Below the pieces are notes generated by a model. That model was not told the origin of the DNA. It made no database searches and worked only from the letters and a program-made list of their open reading frames with translations. 64,000 nucleotides of DNA from the NCBI GenBank assembly GCA_945875545.1, contig CAMCKZ010000002.1, forward strand, positions 1-64,000, read 5' to 3'. Of this stretch, positions 52,740 through 61,034 are shown in pieces. A program made the position numbers and the translations under genes. The DNA is from Polyangium aurulentum. Its GTDB lineage: Bacteria > Myxococcota_A > Polyangia > Polyangiales > Polyangiaceae. Position 1 is the first letter of the stretch. Every line of letters begins with the position of its first letter.

Positions 52740-53792
52740 GTGACCACGAGTTTTCCGAACGCTGCCCCTGAGCGCTGCCACGGCTTGCTCCTCGACGACC
52801 AGCGTTTCGAGGCACATCGTTCGCTTGGCCATCATCCAGAGCGCCCCGAACGCCTTGTGGCGGCGCGGTCTGCGATCGCGCGGTCCGGGTTTGCGTGGAG
52901 TTCGGTGGCTCCCTCGTTCGCTTGCCGCGATGACCTTGTGCGCACCCATTCTGAGGAACACCTTGTTCGCCTTGACGCCTGGCGCGGTCGTCAAGGCAAT
53001 CTCGATGCGGATACCTTCGTGGCGACCGGGTCCGTCGACGCCGCACGCCTCGCGGCCGGCGGATGCATCGCGATGGTCGACAGCCTATTTGCAGGTGAAA
53101 CGAACTTCGGCGTGGCGCTTGTTCGCCCGCCCGGTCATCACGCGACGCGCGATCGCGCCATGGGTTTTTGCCTCCTCAACAACGCCGCTGTCGCCGCACA
53201 TCACGCGCGGCAACGGGGCGCGAGCCGTGTCGCGATCGTCGATTGGGATGTGCACCACGGGAACGGTACCCAAGACATTTTTTGGGATGATCCGAACGTT
53301 CTTTACGCTTCGATGCACCAGTCTCCACTCTTTCCGGGCACCGGTCGCATGACCGAAGTTGGGGGCGATCATGCCCTCGGCACGACGGTGAATATTCCCC
53401 TCGAAGCCGGGTCCGACGACGGCGTCTACCGTTTGGCCTTCGAGCGAATCATCCTCCCAATTATCAGCGAATTTGCACCTGATTTTCTCATTGTCAGCGC
53501 CGGTTTCGATGCCTCGTACCGCGATCCCCTTGCGCAGATGGCCGTTACCCCCGCGGGCTTTGGGTGGCTCGCGCGCGCCCTAGACGACGCATGTACCTTG
53601 GCTGGCTGTCGTAATACCATGTATGTTCTCGAGGGTGGATACGATCTCGTCGGCCTCGAAGACTCTTTGCTCGCCAGTATTCTCGGCGCGCGCGGCGCAT
53701 CGTTCTCCGGAGCACCCGCGAACGACCCCGGATTGATGATCGGATCGGCCTCGCGAAGCCTTCGAAGCCATTGGTCATGCCTCGATCGGTAA
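52740..53792 (+). CDS. Histone deacetylase family protein
   Basis: 350 residues, GTG start. Zinc hydrolase of the HDAC/AcuC/acetylpolyamine amidohydrolase superfamily. Active-site motifs are intact: GHHPERPERL, RPPGHHA, the zinc and charge-relay motif VDWDVHHGNGTQ, SAGFDASYRDPL and EGGYD. Bacterial members deacetylate polyamines or acetyl-lysine proteins. It lies alone, opposite the sensor gene. Confidence 0.92.
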   Translation: MTTSFPNAAPERCHGLLLDDQRFEAHRSLGHHPERPERLVAARSAIARSGFAWSSVAPSFACRDDLVRTHSEEHLVRLDAWRGRQGNLDADTFVATGSVDAARLAAGGCIAMVDSLFAGETNFGVALVRPPGHHATRDRAMGFCLLNNAAVAAHHARQRGASRVAIVDWDVHHGNGTQDIFWDDPNVLYASMHQSPLFPGTGRMTEVGGDHALGTTVNIPLEAGSDDGVYRLAFERIILPIISEFAPDFLIVSAGFDASYRDPLAQMAVTPAGFGWLARALDDACTLAGCRNTMYVLEGGYDLVGLEDSLLASILGARGASFSGAPANDPGLMIGSASRSLRSHWSCLDR

Positions 53793-53798
53793 ACGTCG

Positions 53799-53827
53799 TT
53801 GCTTCACGCGGCGAGTTGCGGTAGGTT
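53799..53827 (+). promoter_or_regulatory. Possible tRNA-His promoter
   Basis: TTGCTT, 17-base spacer, TAGGTT, ending 13 bases before the tRNA. Both boxes deviate from consensus. Confidence 0.35.
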
Positions 53828-53839
53828 CATGGTCGTTAC

Positions 53840-53913
53840 GGTGGCCGTAGCTCAGTCGGTAGAGCTCTGGATTGTGGATCCAGCTGTCGCGGGTTCAAGC
53901 CCCGTCGGTCACC
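53840..53913 (+). tRNA. tRNA-His (GTG anticodon)
   Basis: Complete cloverleaf. The acceptor GTGGCCG pairs with CGGTCAC, the D arm is GCTC...GAGC, the anticodon stem CTGGA/TCCAG has a TTGTGGA loop (anticodon GTG), and the T arm reads CGGGTTCAAGCCCCG. The extra G at -1 opposite C73, needed for histidyl-tRNA synthetase, is encoded. The 3' CCA is not encoded in full. Confidence 0.95.
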
Positions 53914-53954
53914 CAAGTAGAGTCAGTAAACGGTGAAAAACGTCTCGTAAAACT

Positions 53955-53988
53955 GGCCTTGGGGTTTCCGCCCCGGGGCCTTTTTTTT
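53955..53988 (+). terminator. Terminator of tRNA-His
   Basis: GGCCTTGGGG pairs with CCCCGGGGCC (two G-T wobbles) around TTTCCG, followed by eight T residues. Confidence 0.9.
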
Positions 53989-54110
53989 ACCCCCTCGGAC
54001 CTCCGCGCCCTCGCGGTGTGCTCCATAGCGCGGCCAAATTCCCCCGCGGCGATGCACGCCCGCACGACTTCGGGGTTGCTCGAAACGCGTCGTGGTGAAA
54101 CGCTGCACGC

Positions 54111-54650
54111 GTGAACGCATCCCTTGTCATGACCGTCCTCGGCCCCGATCGACCGGGCCACATCGAAGCCATCGCGTCTCTCGTCGCGGCCCACGGAGGC
54201 AACTGGCTTGAGAGCCGCATGGCGCGCCTCGCGTCCCAATTTGCGGGTATTGTACACGTAGAAATTCCGACGGCCGCCGTTGCCCCGTTGTCGGCCGATC
54301 TCGCCAAGCTTCGCGAGCGCGGGCTCACGGTCATCATTCAAAACGAGCAATCCGCAAGCAATCCGCCGCGGCGGCACCTTCGCTTGGCCCTCGAGGGCCA
54401 AGACCGACCGGGCATTGTGCGCGAGATATCCGCCGTCCTCGCGCGCCTTGGTTGCAGCGTCGACCAGCTTGAAACGCAACGCCGAAGCGCCCCGATGAGT
54501 GGCGAGTGTTTGTTCGTCGCCGTCGCAGACATTCACTTGCCCGACGGTCTCGAGGCGTCCGCAGTGCGCAAAGCCATCGAAGACCTCGCCGCCGACTTGA
54601 TGGTCGATGTGGCACTCACCGAGCGCGGCACCGAGCGCGCGCAGCAGTAA
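54111..54650 (+). CDS. Tandem ACT-domain protein, GcvR-like
   Basis: 179 residues, GTG start. Two ACT domains: LVMTVLGPDRPGHIEAIASLVAAHGGNWLESRMARL and LRLALEGQDRPGIVREISAVLARLGCSVDQLETQR. This is the layout of GcvR, the accessory repressor of the glycine cleavage system, and relatives that bind amino acids. No gcv genes are near, so the ligand is inferred only. Confidence 0.85.
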   Translation: MNASLVMTVLGPDRPGHIEAIASLVAAHGGNWLESRMARLASQFAGIVHVEIPTAAVAPLSADLAKLRERGLTVIIQNEQSASNPPRRHLRLALEGQDRPGIVREISAVLARLGCSVDQLETQRRSAPMSGECLFVAVADIHLPDGLEASAVRKAIEDLAADLMVDVALTERGTERAQQ

Positions 54651-54716
54651 TCCCTCGGCCCCATCGTCGGTGCCTCGACTTGCGTAGAACAGTGGCCCGT
54701 GCTGAAGGCCTCTGGA

Positions 54717-55670
54717 ATGAGTGACGCGCCAACGCCCGATCTTCCGCCCCTGACCCTCGCCTGGACCGACGAGGCCATCGAGTCGCTGCGTCGCGCGCCG
54801 GGAATGGTTCGGCGATCAATCGTAAGAACCGTCGAGGCCTACGCGATGCTTCAAGGCATCAATGAGGTGACGCCAACCGTCATGGTCGACGCGAAGGATG
54901 CGAGGGAAAAAGCTGGTACCGAGCCCGTTCACGGCTCGGGGCAAGGAGGCCAATTTCCCAATCCTGAAAACGACGCCGGGGGCCAAACACGGCAGTTTGT
55001 TTCCTTCTTCTTTTTCAAAATCGATCCCGCATGGCGTCGCCTGCCGGAAGCGATTCGAGCCGAGCACAAGGCGGCCTTCAGCGAGGTTTTCAAACGGCAC
55101 GCGGGCGGAGGGCAAATCATTTGCCGCAGCTATTCCACGGTGGGCGTGCGCAGCGATGTGGACCTCATGCTGTGGCGCGTGAGCTACTCGCTCGACGCCA
55201 TTCAAGACATGACAGCCGAGCTCTTGAAAACACCAATCGGCGGCTATTTGCAGCCCGCCGCCCACGAACTGGGGATGACGAAGCGGAGTCTCTACGAAGA
55301 CAAGCTGAATCCGAACCACGAAGAAGCCCGGCTTAAGATCGTGCCAGGCCGAGCGCGGTACATCTTTGTTTACCCGTTTGTGAAAACCCGCGACTGGTAC
55401 CTAACGACCATCGAGGAACGGCAAGCCATGATGGACGAACACATCACCGTGGGCTCGAAGTACAGCCGAGTGAAGCTCAATACTACGTATAGTTTCGGTA
55501 TTGATGATCAAGATTTCGTCGTGGCTTTCGAATCGAATTACCCAAGTGATTTCCTGGACTTGGTGCAAGAACTTCGCGAGACCAAAGCCAGCAAACACAC
55601 GGTGCGCGACACGCCAACGTACACCTGCATCGCGCGTCCCATCGATGAAGCCCTGAACCTTCTCGGATGA
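54717..55670 (+). CDS. hemQ: PCP_red / chlorite-dismutase-family fusion, probable coproheme decarboxylase
   Basis: 317 residues from the ATG at 54717; a GTG at 54699 is possible. Residues ~14-62 match the PCP_red domain (WTDEAIESLRRAPGMVRRSIVRTVEAYAMLQGINEVTP), first seen in light-independent protochlorophyllide reductase. The rest is the HemQ/chlorite dismutase domain: FVSFFFFKIDPAWRRL, DLMLWRVSYSLDAIQ, YIFVYPFVKTRDWYLTTIEER then QAMMDEH with the likely haem ligand His. HemQ performs the last step of coproporphyrin-dependent haem synthesis. The stop overlaps the next start (ATGA). Confidence 0.82.
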   Translation: MSDAPTPDLPPLTLAWTDEAIESLRRAPGMVRRSIVRTVEAYAMLQGINEVTPTVMVDAKDAREKAGTEPVHGSGQGGQFPNPENDAGGQTRQFVSFFFFKIDPAWRRLPEAIRAEHKAAFSEVFKRHAGGGQIICRSYSTVGVRSDVDLMLWRVSYSLDAIQDMTAELLKTPIGGYLQPAAHELGMTKRSLYEDKLNPNHEEARLKIVPGRARYIFVYPFVKTRDWYLTTIEERQAMMDEHITVGSKYSRVKLNTTYSFGIDDQDFVVAFESNYPSDFLDLVQELRETKASKHTVRDTPTYTCIARPIDEALNLLG

Positions 55671-56356
55671 ACACGCCGCTCTCTGCGCTCGCCGGCACGC
55701 GGGCGGTTCTCTTTGATCTCGATGGCACGCTCTTCGACACGCGCCGCGACATTGCCGCGGCGGCGAATGCGACGTTGGCGCATTTCGGGGAACGCGAACG
55801 GCCCATCAGCGAGATCGCAACCTTCGTTGGCGACGGTGGTCGGCAGCTCGTGGCACGAACTTTTTCCATCGACGTAAACGACCCGCGGGTTGCGGAGCTG
55901 ATGCCCGTTTTTATTGAACATTACCTGGCGAATGCGTTTCACCATGCCACGTGGATTCCCGGCGCCCGTGAGGTTCTGAAGGCCCTCGGTGGCGTGACAA
56001 TTGGCCTTGTGACCAATAAAGCGCGGCCCGTCACCGAGGCCCTTTTGTCGCTCGTGGACCTTCCGCGGTCCTTCGATCTCGTGATCGCCGGCGGCGACGG
56101 CCCTCTCAAACCGGACCCGTGGTCGTTGCATCATGCAAGCATCTCACTGGGCCTTCCGTGCGCCGAGCTCGTGCTCGTCGGAGACGGTCCGCAAGACGTC
56201 GGTGCAGCGCGCGCGGCGGCGGTCAAGAGCGTCGCGTTTACAGGCGGGTTTCATCCCCCGGAGCGCGTGCGAGTCCTCGGTGCGGACGTCGTCATTGAGC
56301 ACATGGGCCAGCTAATTCCCTGGGCGCAAGGCCTCGCCGCCCTCAGGGTTGCGTAG
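55667..56356 (+). CDS. HAD-family phosphatase (phosphoglycolate phosphatase-like)
   Basis: 229 residues. HAD hydrolase with motif I FDLDGTLFDT, motif II VTNKAR, the conserved Lys in LKPDP and motif IV VGDGPQDVGAA. The helical cap (residues ~20-85) places it with Gph/PGP-type enzymes, which hydrolyse 2-phosphoglycolate and similar small phosphates. It is coupled to hemQ by an ATGA overlap and overlaps the convergent sulfatase-like gene by 14 bases. Confidence 0.85.
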   Translation: MNTPLSALAGTRAVLFDLDGTLFDTRRDIAAAANATLAHFGERERPISEIATFVGDGGRQLVARTFSIDVNDPRVAELMPVFIEHYLANAFHHATWIPGAREVLKALGGVTIGLVTNKARPVTEALLSLVDLPRSFDLVIAGGDGPLKPDPWSLHHASISLGLPCAELVLVGDGPQDVGAARAAAVKSVAFTGGFHPPERVRVLGADVVIEHMGQLIPWAQGLAALRVA

Positions 56357-58646
56357 GATCACTCGTAGGCGAAACCTCGTGAAGCGTTGCCTCAAAAGCC
56401 TCGAGCCGATCCCTCGCCATCGAAAAAAGGGAGAGGTCGTCGGACAGGTCGCGAGCCTCTTCTGGGTCGCGAGCCAGGTCGAACAATTGAAAGTGTCCGC
56501 CCGCAGATGCAATCAGCTTCATGCCGGGAGTTTCGCCAAAAATGAGCGCCCGTCGTTTCTGGGTATAGGGCCCGGTGGGCATGTCGACGAGGACGTCGCG
56601 CTCCCCCGCATACGTGCCCTGGACAAGCTCTGAAACCAGGCTTTTTCCAGGACCATCGAAGGAACCCAGCGCACCAACGAGATCAAGAACGGTGGGAACA
56701 AGATCGATGTGACCTCGCTTTTGCGCGACCACATGAGGAGTCATGCCCGGCGCCGCCACGATAAATGGAACGCGGACGAGAGACTCCCAAACCTCCATGC
56801 CATGCCATCCCATGCCGTGATCGTTGAACGCTTCGCCGTGATCGGACGTCACGATAACGACCCATGGTCGCTTCGAGGGAAACTGAGAAACCGCCGCGAG
56901 AAGGCGACCCACAGCCCGGTCTGTCGCCCACACTTCGCCGTCGTAACGAGACCGCGCGAGGGCGCTCCCGCCCCGCCTATTTCCAAGGAAATCCGGTGCA
57001 CCCTCGTGCTCTACGTACTGCGCATGGGGGTCCGAATAGTGGAGCCACATGAAGTTCTTTCGGTGCGGGTCCGCTTGCTTTCGAAGCATGCGCAAAGCCG
57101 TCGTCGTGAGGGCGTCACTCGTCACCGACGTGTCTTGATCCGAACCAACGGAGTCGTCGTGCTTGAGGCGCGCGGACAAGTCCCAAACATCAAAGCCCCG
57201 CGCGATGCCCGTACGCAGGCTGAAGTAGTTCATCGCCGCGGCACCCATCGTGCGAAACCCCAGCGTTTTCAGCCTCTCGGCGAGCATCACGTTGCCCCGG
57301 CCGTAGTGGTTAAAGTGCCCGCCGTCCCTATCGGTTTCGCTCGGGTAGCGGCCGATCATCATCGGGCCGATGCTCTTGCCCGTGTACGACGCAAGGGAAT
57401 AGCATCGGGCAAATCGCGTGCCGCGGTTTGCGAGAGCATCCAGATTCGGCATCGCTGAGGGGCCAGCGGGCGGCGTGGACTCGTCGAACCGCAAGGTGTC
57501 GATCGTGATGAGAAGGACGTTAACGTCGGTCCCCCACGGGCGCTCCTCGACTGGACTTTTCCTCACGGTATCGTTTCCATCCGCCACGCGAGCGCCCGGC
57601 GGGGGAGCCGGTGCGGTGTCCTTTCCGGAGCAGTCTTCGTCGATGCCGTTGCCCGGAAGGTCGATGGCGTCGGGGCCGATGGAGCGGTCGTGGTCGTTGC
57701 AGTCACCGCCGCCAAACCGCGACGAAGCTCCGTCGCGGTCGTCGTCCGACAGGCGGCGAACGAGCCGGAGCTGGAACCGAAACGGGGCCGACTGCGTAGC
57801 GAGCGCGGCGACGACGGACGCATGCCGCGCGAAGGAACGCTCCCCGCGAAAGGCGACGACCATCGCACCTGCCAGCGCGATGAGCGTCGCACCGCGAGCA
57901 GCAAATCCATTGACTTTTCTTCCGGCAAACACGTTCGCCCCGTACGCGGCGACGCCCATCGAACCCGTGTAGAATACAGGCGAAAGATCCAGTTCGTCGC
58001 GCGTCAAAACGCCGAGCACCCCGAGGGGCCCGAATCCGTCGCCCCCCGGTCCGCCAAACGCGGCCCCCGCAGCCGCCGCCAACGCCACGAGCAGGCACCC
58101 CACGAGCGACGTGGAGAGAGGATTGACGAGCCACCCACGTGGAGCCGCGCGCGACGCCAGCCACGCGCGCAGAGGGCCCGTCAAGGCGAGCACGACGAGC
58201 GCCAGAAAAAGCGCGAGAACCGCCGCGGCCCAGGCCACGCGCCGACCCGCCAACACGCCGGGTTCTAGGGAAAGCCCGTATTTTGCAACGTTCGCCGCCG
58301 CGACGAACCAAACGAAGCCGAACACAATGGTCAGCGGTCCGAGCGCCGCCAACCGCGTGCGCACGAGCATGGGCTCGGCCTGAAGGGAGCGCAGGCGGTC
58401 CATCGGCGTCGACGGAATCGATGACTCAATGCCCACCGACACGAGGCCAATCGCAAGACCCGCGCAGAGCGCCAGTGGCACTTCGGGCGTGAGCAGCAAC
58501 GTGAAGCGCTCGCGAAAAAAGCTACCGCCGCCGCCCCCGCCACCGGCGGGCGACAGGGCCACGAACAGCGCGTGAACCACGGCCCAAGCGACGGCGCCGA
58601 GGGCCGCGGCCAAGACGCGATCAACGTTTCTAGCGAGCCATTTCAC
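56343..58646 (-). CDS. Membrane-bound sulfatase-fold enzyme with MopE-type metal-binding motif
   Basis: 767 residues, GTG start overlapping the xerC stop. The first ~300 residues hold six or seven membrane helices. Next come a calcium/metal loop (DCNDHDRSIGPDAIDLPGNGIDEDCSG), typical of the MopE-type motif, and then a sulfatase/phosphotransferase domain: VNVLLITIDTLRFDE, a nucleophile region SYTGKSIGPMMIG, MWLHYSDPHAQY and VTSDHGEAFNDHGMGWHG. Classical sulfatases use Cys or Ser in CxPSR; here Thr or Ser in SYTGKS stands in, as in phosphoethanolamine and LtaS-type transferases. Probably acts on an envelope glycan or lipid. Confidence 0.8.
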   Translation of the reverse strand: MKWLARNVDRVLAAALGAVAWAVVHALFVALSPAGGGGGGGSFFRERFTLLLTPEVPLALCAGLAIGLVSVGIESSIPSTPMDRLRSLQAEPMLVRTRLAALGPLTIVFGFVWFVAAANVAKYGLSLEPGVLAGRRVAWAAAVLALFLALVVLALTGPLRAWLASRAAPRGWLVNPLSTSLVGCLLVALAAAAGAAFGGPGGDGFGPLGVLGVLTRDELDLSPVFYTGSMGVAAYGANVFAGRKVNGFAARGATLIALAGAMVVAFRGERSFARHASVVAALATQSAPFRFQLRLVRRLSDDDRDGASSRFGGGDCNDHDRSIGPDAIDLPGNGIDEDCSGKDTAPAPPPGARVADGNDTVRKSPVEERPWGTDVNVLLITIDTLRFDESTPPAGPSAMPNLDALANRGTRFARCYSLASYTGKSIGPMMIGRYPSETDRDGGHFNHYGRGNVMLAERLKTLGFRTMGAAAMNYFSLRTGIARGFDVWDLSARLKHDDSVGSDQDTSVTSDALTTTALRMLRKQADPHRKNFMWLHYSDPHAQYVEHEGAPDFLGNRRGGSALARSRYDGEVWATDRAVGRLLAAVSQFPSKRPWVVIVTSDHGEAFNDHGMGWHGMEVWESLVRVPFIVAAPGMTPHVVAQKRGHIDLVPTVLDLVGALGSFDGPGKSLVSELVQGTYAGERDVLVDMPTGPYTQKRRALIFGETPGMKLIASAGGHFQLFDLARDPEEARDLSDDLSLFSMARDRLEAFEATLHEVSPTSDPTQP

Positions 58647-59578
58647 GGTATTTCCCGATGCTTCGCGAGCGGATGCGCACCATCGTAAGCCTTCAAAAGT
58701 TGGGTCATTGAGACGTGCGTGTAACGCTGCGTAGTCGAGAGAGAAGCGTGCCCCAAGAGCTCCTGTATCGCGCGCAAGTCGGCACCGCCCTCGAGCATAT
58801 GCGTGGCGCAGGTGTGCCGGAGAGCATGCGGATGCAGATCGGCCCGATCGGCCATGAGCGCCCCTGTGCGCTGCACGACCCGTTGCACCGTTCGGTGCGA
58901 AATCCGCCGCCCGCCTTTGCCCAAGAAAACGGCCCGTGGATCGAGAAAACCGGCGGGGCCCGCCATGAGCTCCCGCGAGGCTAAATACAAGCGAATCGCC
59001 TCGCGAGCAGGTGGGCCAACGGGAACAATCCGAGTCTTATGGCCCTTGCCAAGAACCTCTGCGCGCCCGCGACCCAAATCCATCGCGGCGAGGTCGAGAC
59101 CCGCAAGTTCCGATAGTCGAAGCCCCGACCCATAGAGCAGTTCAAGCATCGCCCGATCTCGCAGTGCCACGCCCGGCAAAGCGCGTTCATTTTCGTGGGT
59201 CGCTTCCACCACAAGTTTCACCGCATCGACGCTCAAGACCGTCGGCAAGGGGTGCCTCACGCGCGGCGCCTTGATGGCATTAGTGGGATCCCGTTCGAGG
59301 AGACCGCGTCGGCGAAGCCAGCGAAAACAGCTGCGAATACACGCCACGCCCCGGGCGACGGAGGACGTCGCGTGGGTGCGCGCATGGGCCACAAGCCACT
59401 GCCTTAGGTGGGAAACATCAATGCACTCTACACTGTTTGCGGCGTCTTCATCGTGGGCCCTAAGCCACGAATTCAGCGACCCAAGATCTCCGGAGTACGC
59501 CGACAGCGTGTGCGGACTGGCTCGGCGCTCCACGCGAAGCGCCTCCAGAAAAAGCGAAGTCGCCTCGTCAAAGGTCAA
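58643..59578 (-). CDS. xerC: Tyrosine recombinase XerC
   Basis: 311 residues, a normal Xer length. Resolves chromosome dimers at dif with a partner recombinase. The N-terminal SAM-like domain (residues 1-90) is followed by the catalytic domain: Arg in LYGSGLRLSELAGLD, Lys in GKGHKTR, HALRHTCATHML (HxxR), GHASLSTTQRYTHV (His and nucleophile Tyr). TTG start overlapping the pepP stop by four bases. The dif site is not in the window by eye. Confidence 0.88.
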   Translation of the reverse strand: MTFDEATSLFLEALRVERRASPHTLSAYSGDLGSLNSWLRAHDEDAANSVECIDVSHLRQWLVAHARTHATSSVARGVACIRSCFRWLRRRGLLERDPTNAIKAPRVRHPLPTVLSVDAVKLVVEATHENERALPGVALRDRAMLELLYGSGLRLSELAGLDLAAMDLGRGRAEVLGKGHKTRIVPVGPPAREAIRLYLASRELMAGPAGFLDPRAVFLGKGGRRISHRTVQRVVQRTGALMADRADLHPHALRHTCATHMLEGGADLRAIQELLGHASLSTTQRYTHVSMTQLLKAYDGAHPLAKHREIP

Positions 59579-60933
59579 CGTGCCAAGCTCCTGGATTCGT
59601 GCAGGGACGCCGCACGGAGGGTTTCAATGGCCCTGCGGCCCTTGGGGATCGCCGCGGTGAGGTTCTCGTAGCCTGTGCCTGTTACCAGCAAATCATCCTC
59701 GATTCGCACGCCAATGCCGCGGTACTTTTCATCGACCCGCGCGTCATCGGGCCGAAAATAGAGCCCCGGTTCCACCGTAAGAACGCAGCCCTCTTCGAGA
59801 CGCACAGCCTCGCCCCGTCGGTAATAAATACCTGCATCATGCACATCAAGCCCGAGCCAGTGGCTCGTGCGATGGACCGTAAAGGGCTTGTGAAGGTCTT
59901 GCTCCAGAACCGCCGCGAGCGTTCCGTGTAGAATACCCAGATTGAGCAAGCCCTGACCAAGCACGTTGAGACTCGCAAAGTGCACGTCGTCGAGGGTTGC
60001 ACCGGGGCGAATGACCGCAAACGCTGCCTCTTGGGCCGCGAGCACCAGATCGTAGATAGCGGCCTGCGCCTCGGTAAAACGCTCGCTAACGGGAAATGTG
60101 CGGGTCACGTCCGAGGCGTAGAAATCGAGCTCGCACCCCGCGTCGATCAGCACGAGGTCACCCGCCTCAAGGGTTCGGTCGTTCTCGCGGTAGTGAAGGA
60201 TCGAGGCATTGGGACCGGAAGCCACAATGGGCTCGTAAGCATCGCGACGCGACCCGCCCTCGCGAAACGCGTGCGCGAGCGCCGCCTCCAAATGAAACTC
60301 GCTCCGGCCCGAAACAGCCGCCGCCATGGCAGCCTCGTGCCCCCGCGCGGTGATGGCCGCCGCACGACGCATCAAAGCAACCTCGCCCGGGTCCTTCTTC
60401 CAGCGCATTGCATGCAGAATACATGATAGGTCAACGAAGCGCGTTGGTGCGTCTATTTTCAGGCGTTGCTTCAGCCGAACTTTGGCGAGGGCGGCGAGAA
60501 CACGCGTATCAAACGACGCATCGCGGCCCATTGGCCACGCCACGACGTCGGTGTTCCCGAGCAGTTCAACGAGCCCCTCGTCGAGGTCATCGATCGATCG
60601 GGCGCGATGGGCACCGAAGCGCGCCTTGGCACCCTCGAGACCTGACCGCAGGCCATCCCACTGTTCTCGCTCCGCGTTTCGAGGCCGCACGAAGAGCTCA
60701 AACCTCGGACCGTCACCCGTCAAGGCGGCCACGGACTCGCATTCGTCGAGGCCCGTTAGCCAAGCGAAATCGCTGTTCGTTCGGTACGGGTGCTCCACGT
60801 CGCTGTTGCGTGGAAACACGCGCGCGTTGGGCAGGAGAGCGAGAAAGCGGGAGCCTTCGGCCCCCAGAGCCTCAACAACGCGCGCGCGGCGCCGTGCATG
60901 CATAAGGCCGTCGAAGGATGGAGTTAACGCCAT
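59575..60933 (-). CDS. pepP: Xaa-Pro aminopeptidase
   Basis: 452 residues from the ATG at 60933 (MALTPSF). M24 metallopeptidase that removes N-terminal residues next to proline. An AMP_N domain (VFPRNSDVEHPYRTNSDFAWLTG) precedes the pita-bread domain with all five metal ligands: LIDAGCELDFYASDVTRTF (two Asp), HRTSHWLGLDVHD (His), VEPGLYF (Glu) and GVRIEDDLLV (Glu). Coupled to xerC. Confidence 0.93.
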   Translation of the reverse strand: MALTPSFDGLMHARRRARVVEALGAEGSRFLALLPNARVFPRNSDVEHPYRTNSDFAWLTGLDECESVAALTGDGPRFELFVRPRNAEREQWDGLRSGLEGAKARFGAHRARSIDDLDEGLVELLGNTDVVAWPMGRDASFDTRVLAALAKVRLKQRLKIDAPTRFVDLSCILHAMRWKKDPGEVALMRRAAAITARGHEAAMAAAVSGRSEFHLEAALAHAFREGGSRRDAYEPIVASGPNASILHYRENDRTLEAGDLVLIDAGCELDFYASDVTRTFPVSERFTEAQAAIYDLVLAAQEAAFAVIRPGATLDDVHFASLNVLGQGLLNLGILHGTLAAVLEQDLHKPFTVHRTSHWLGLDVHDAGIYYRRGEAVRLEEGCVLTVEPGLYFRPDDARVDEKYRGIGVRIEDDLLVTGTGYENLTAAIPKGRRAIETLRAASLHESRSLAR

Positions 60934-61034
60934 GTTGCCGTGGTTAGCGTGAACCCACAGCTTCGCCCAGAAGCTCGCGACTCTTGCCAACCTGCGAAGG
61001 AACGAGGTTGGCGGCAATCGCCGTTTAGTGTGGC

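Larger units (their letters stand above)
3317..60423. repeat. Dispersed 11-bp motif TGYABTCTRCA, 19 copies
   Basis: Exact matches, read by eye. Plus orientation: 7617, 8641, 12032, 12950, 17840, 19227, 23029, 24368, 39458, 50497, 59422. Minus orientation: 3317, 30415, 31108, 34454, 45886, 51222, 57968, 60413 (left coordinate; each is 11 bases). Fifteen lie inside genes, four are wholly or mainly between them. One-mismatch relatives: 8417, 9090, 15726, 24079, 26168, 40350, 59927, 61707. Confidence 0.85.
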
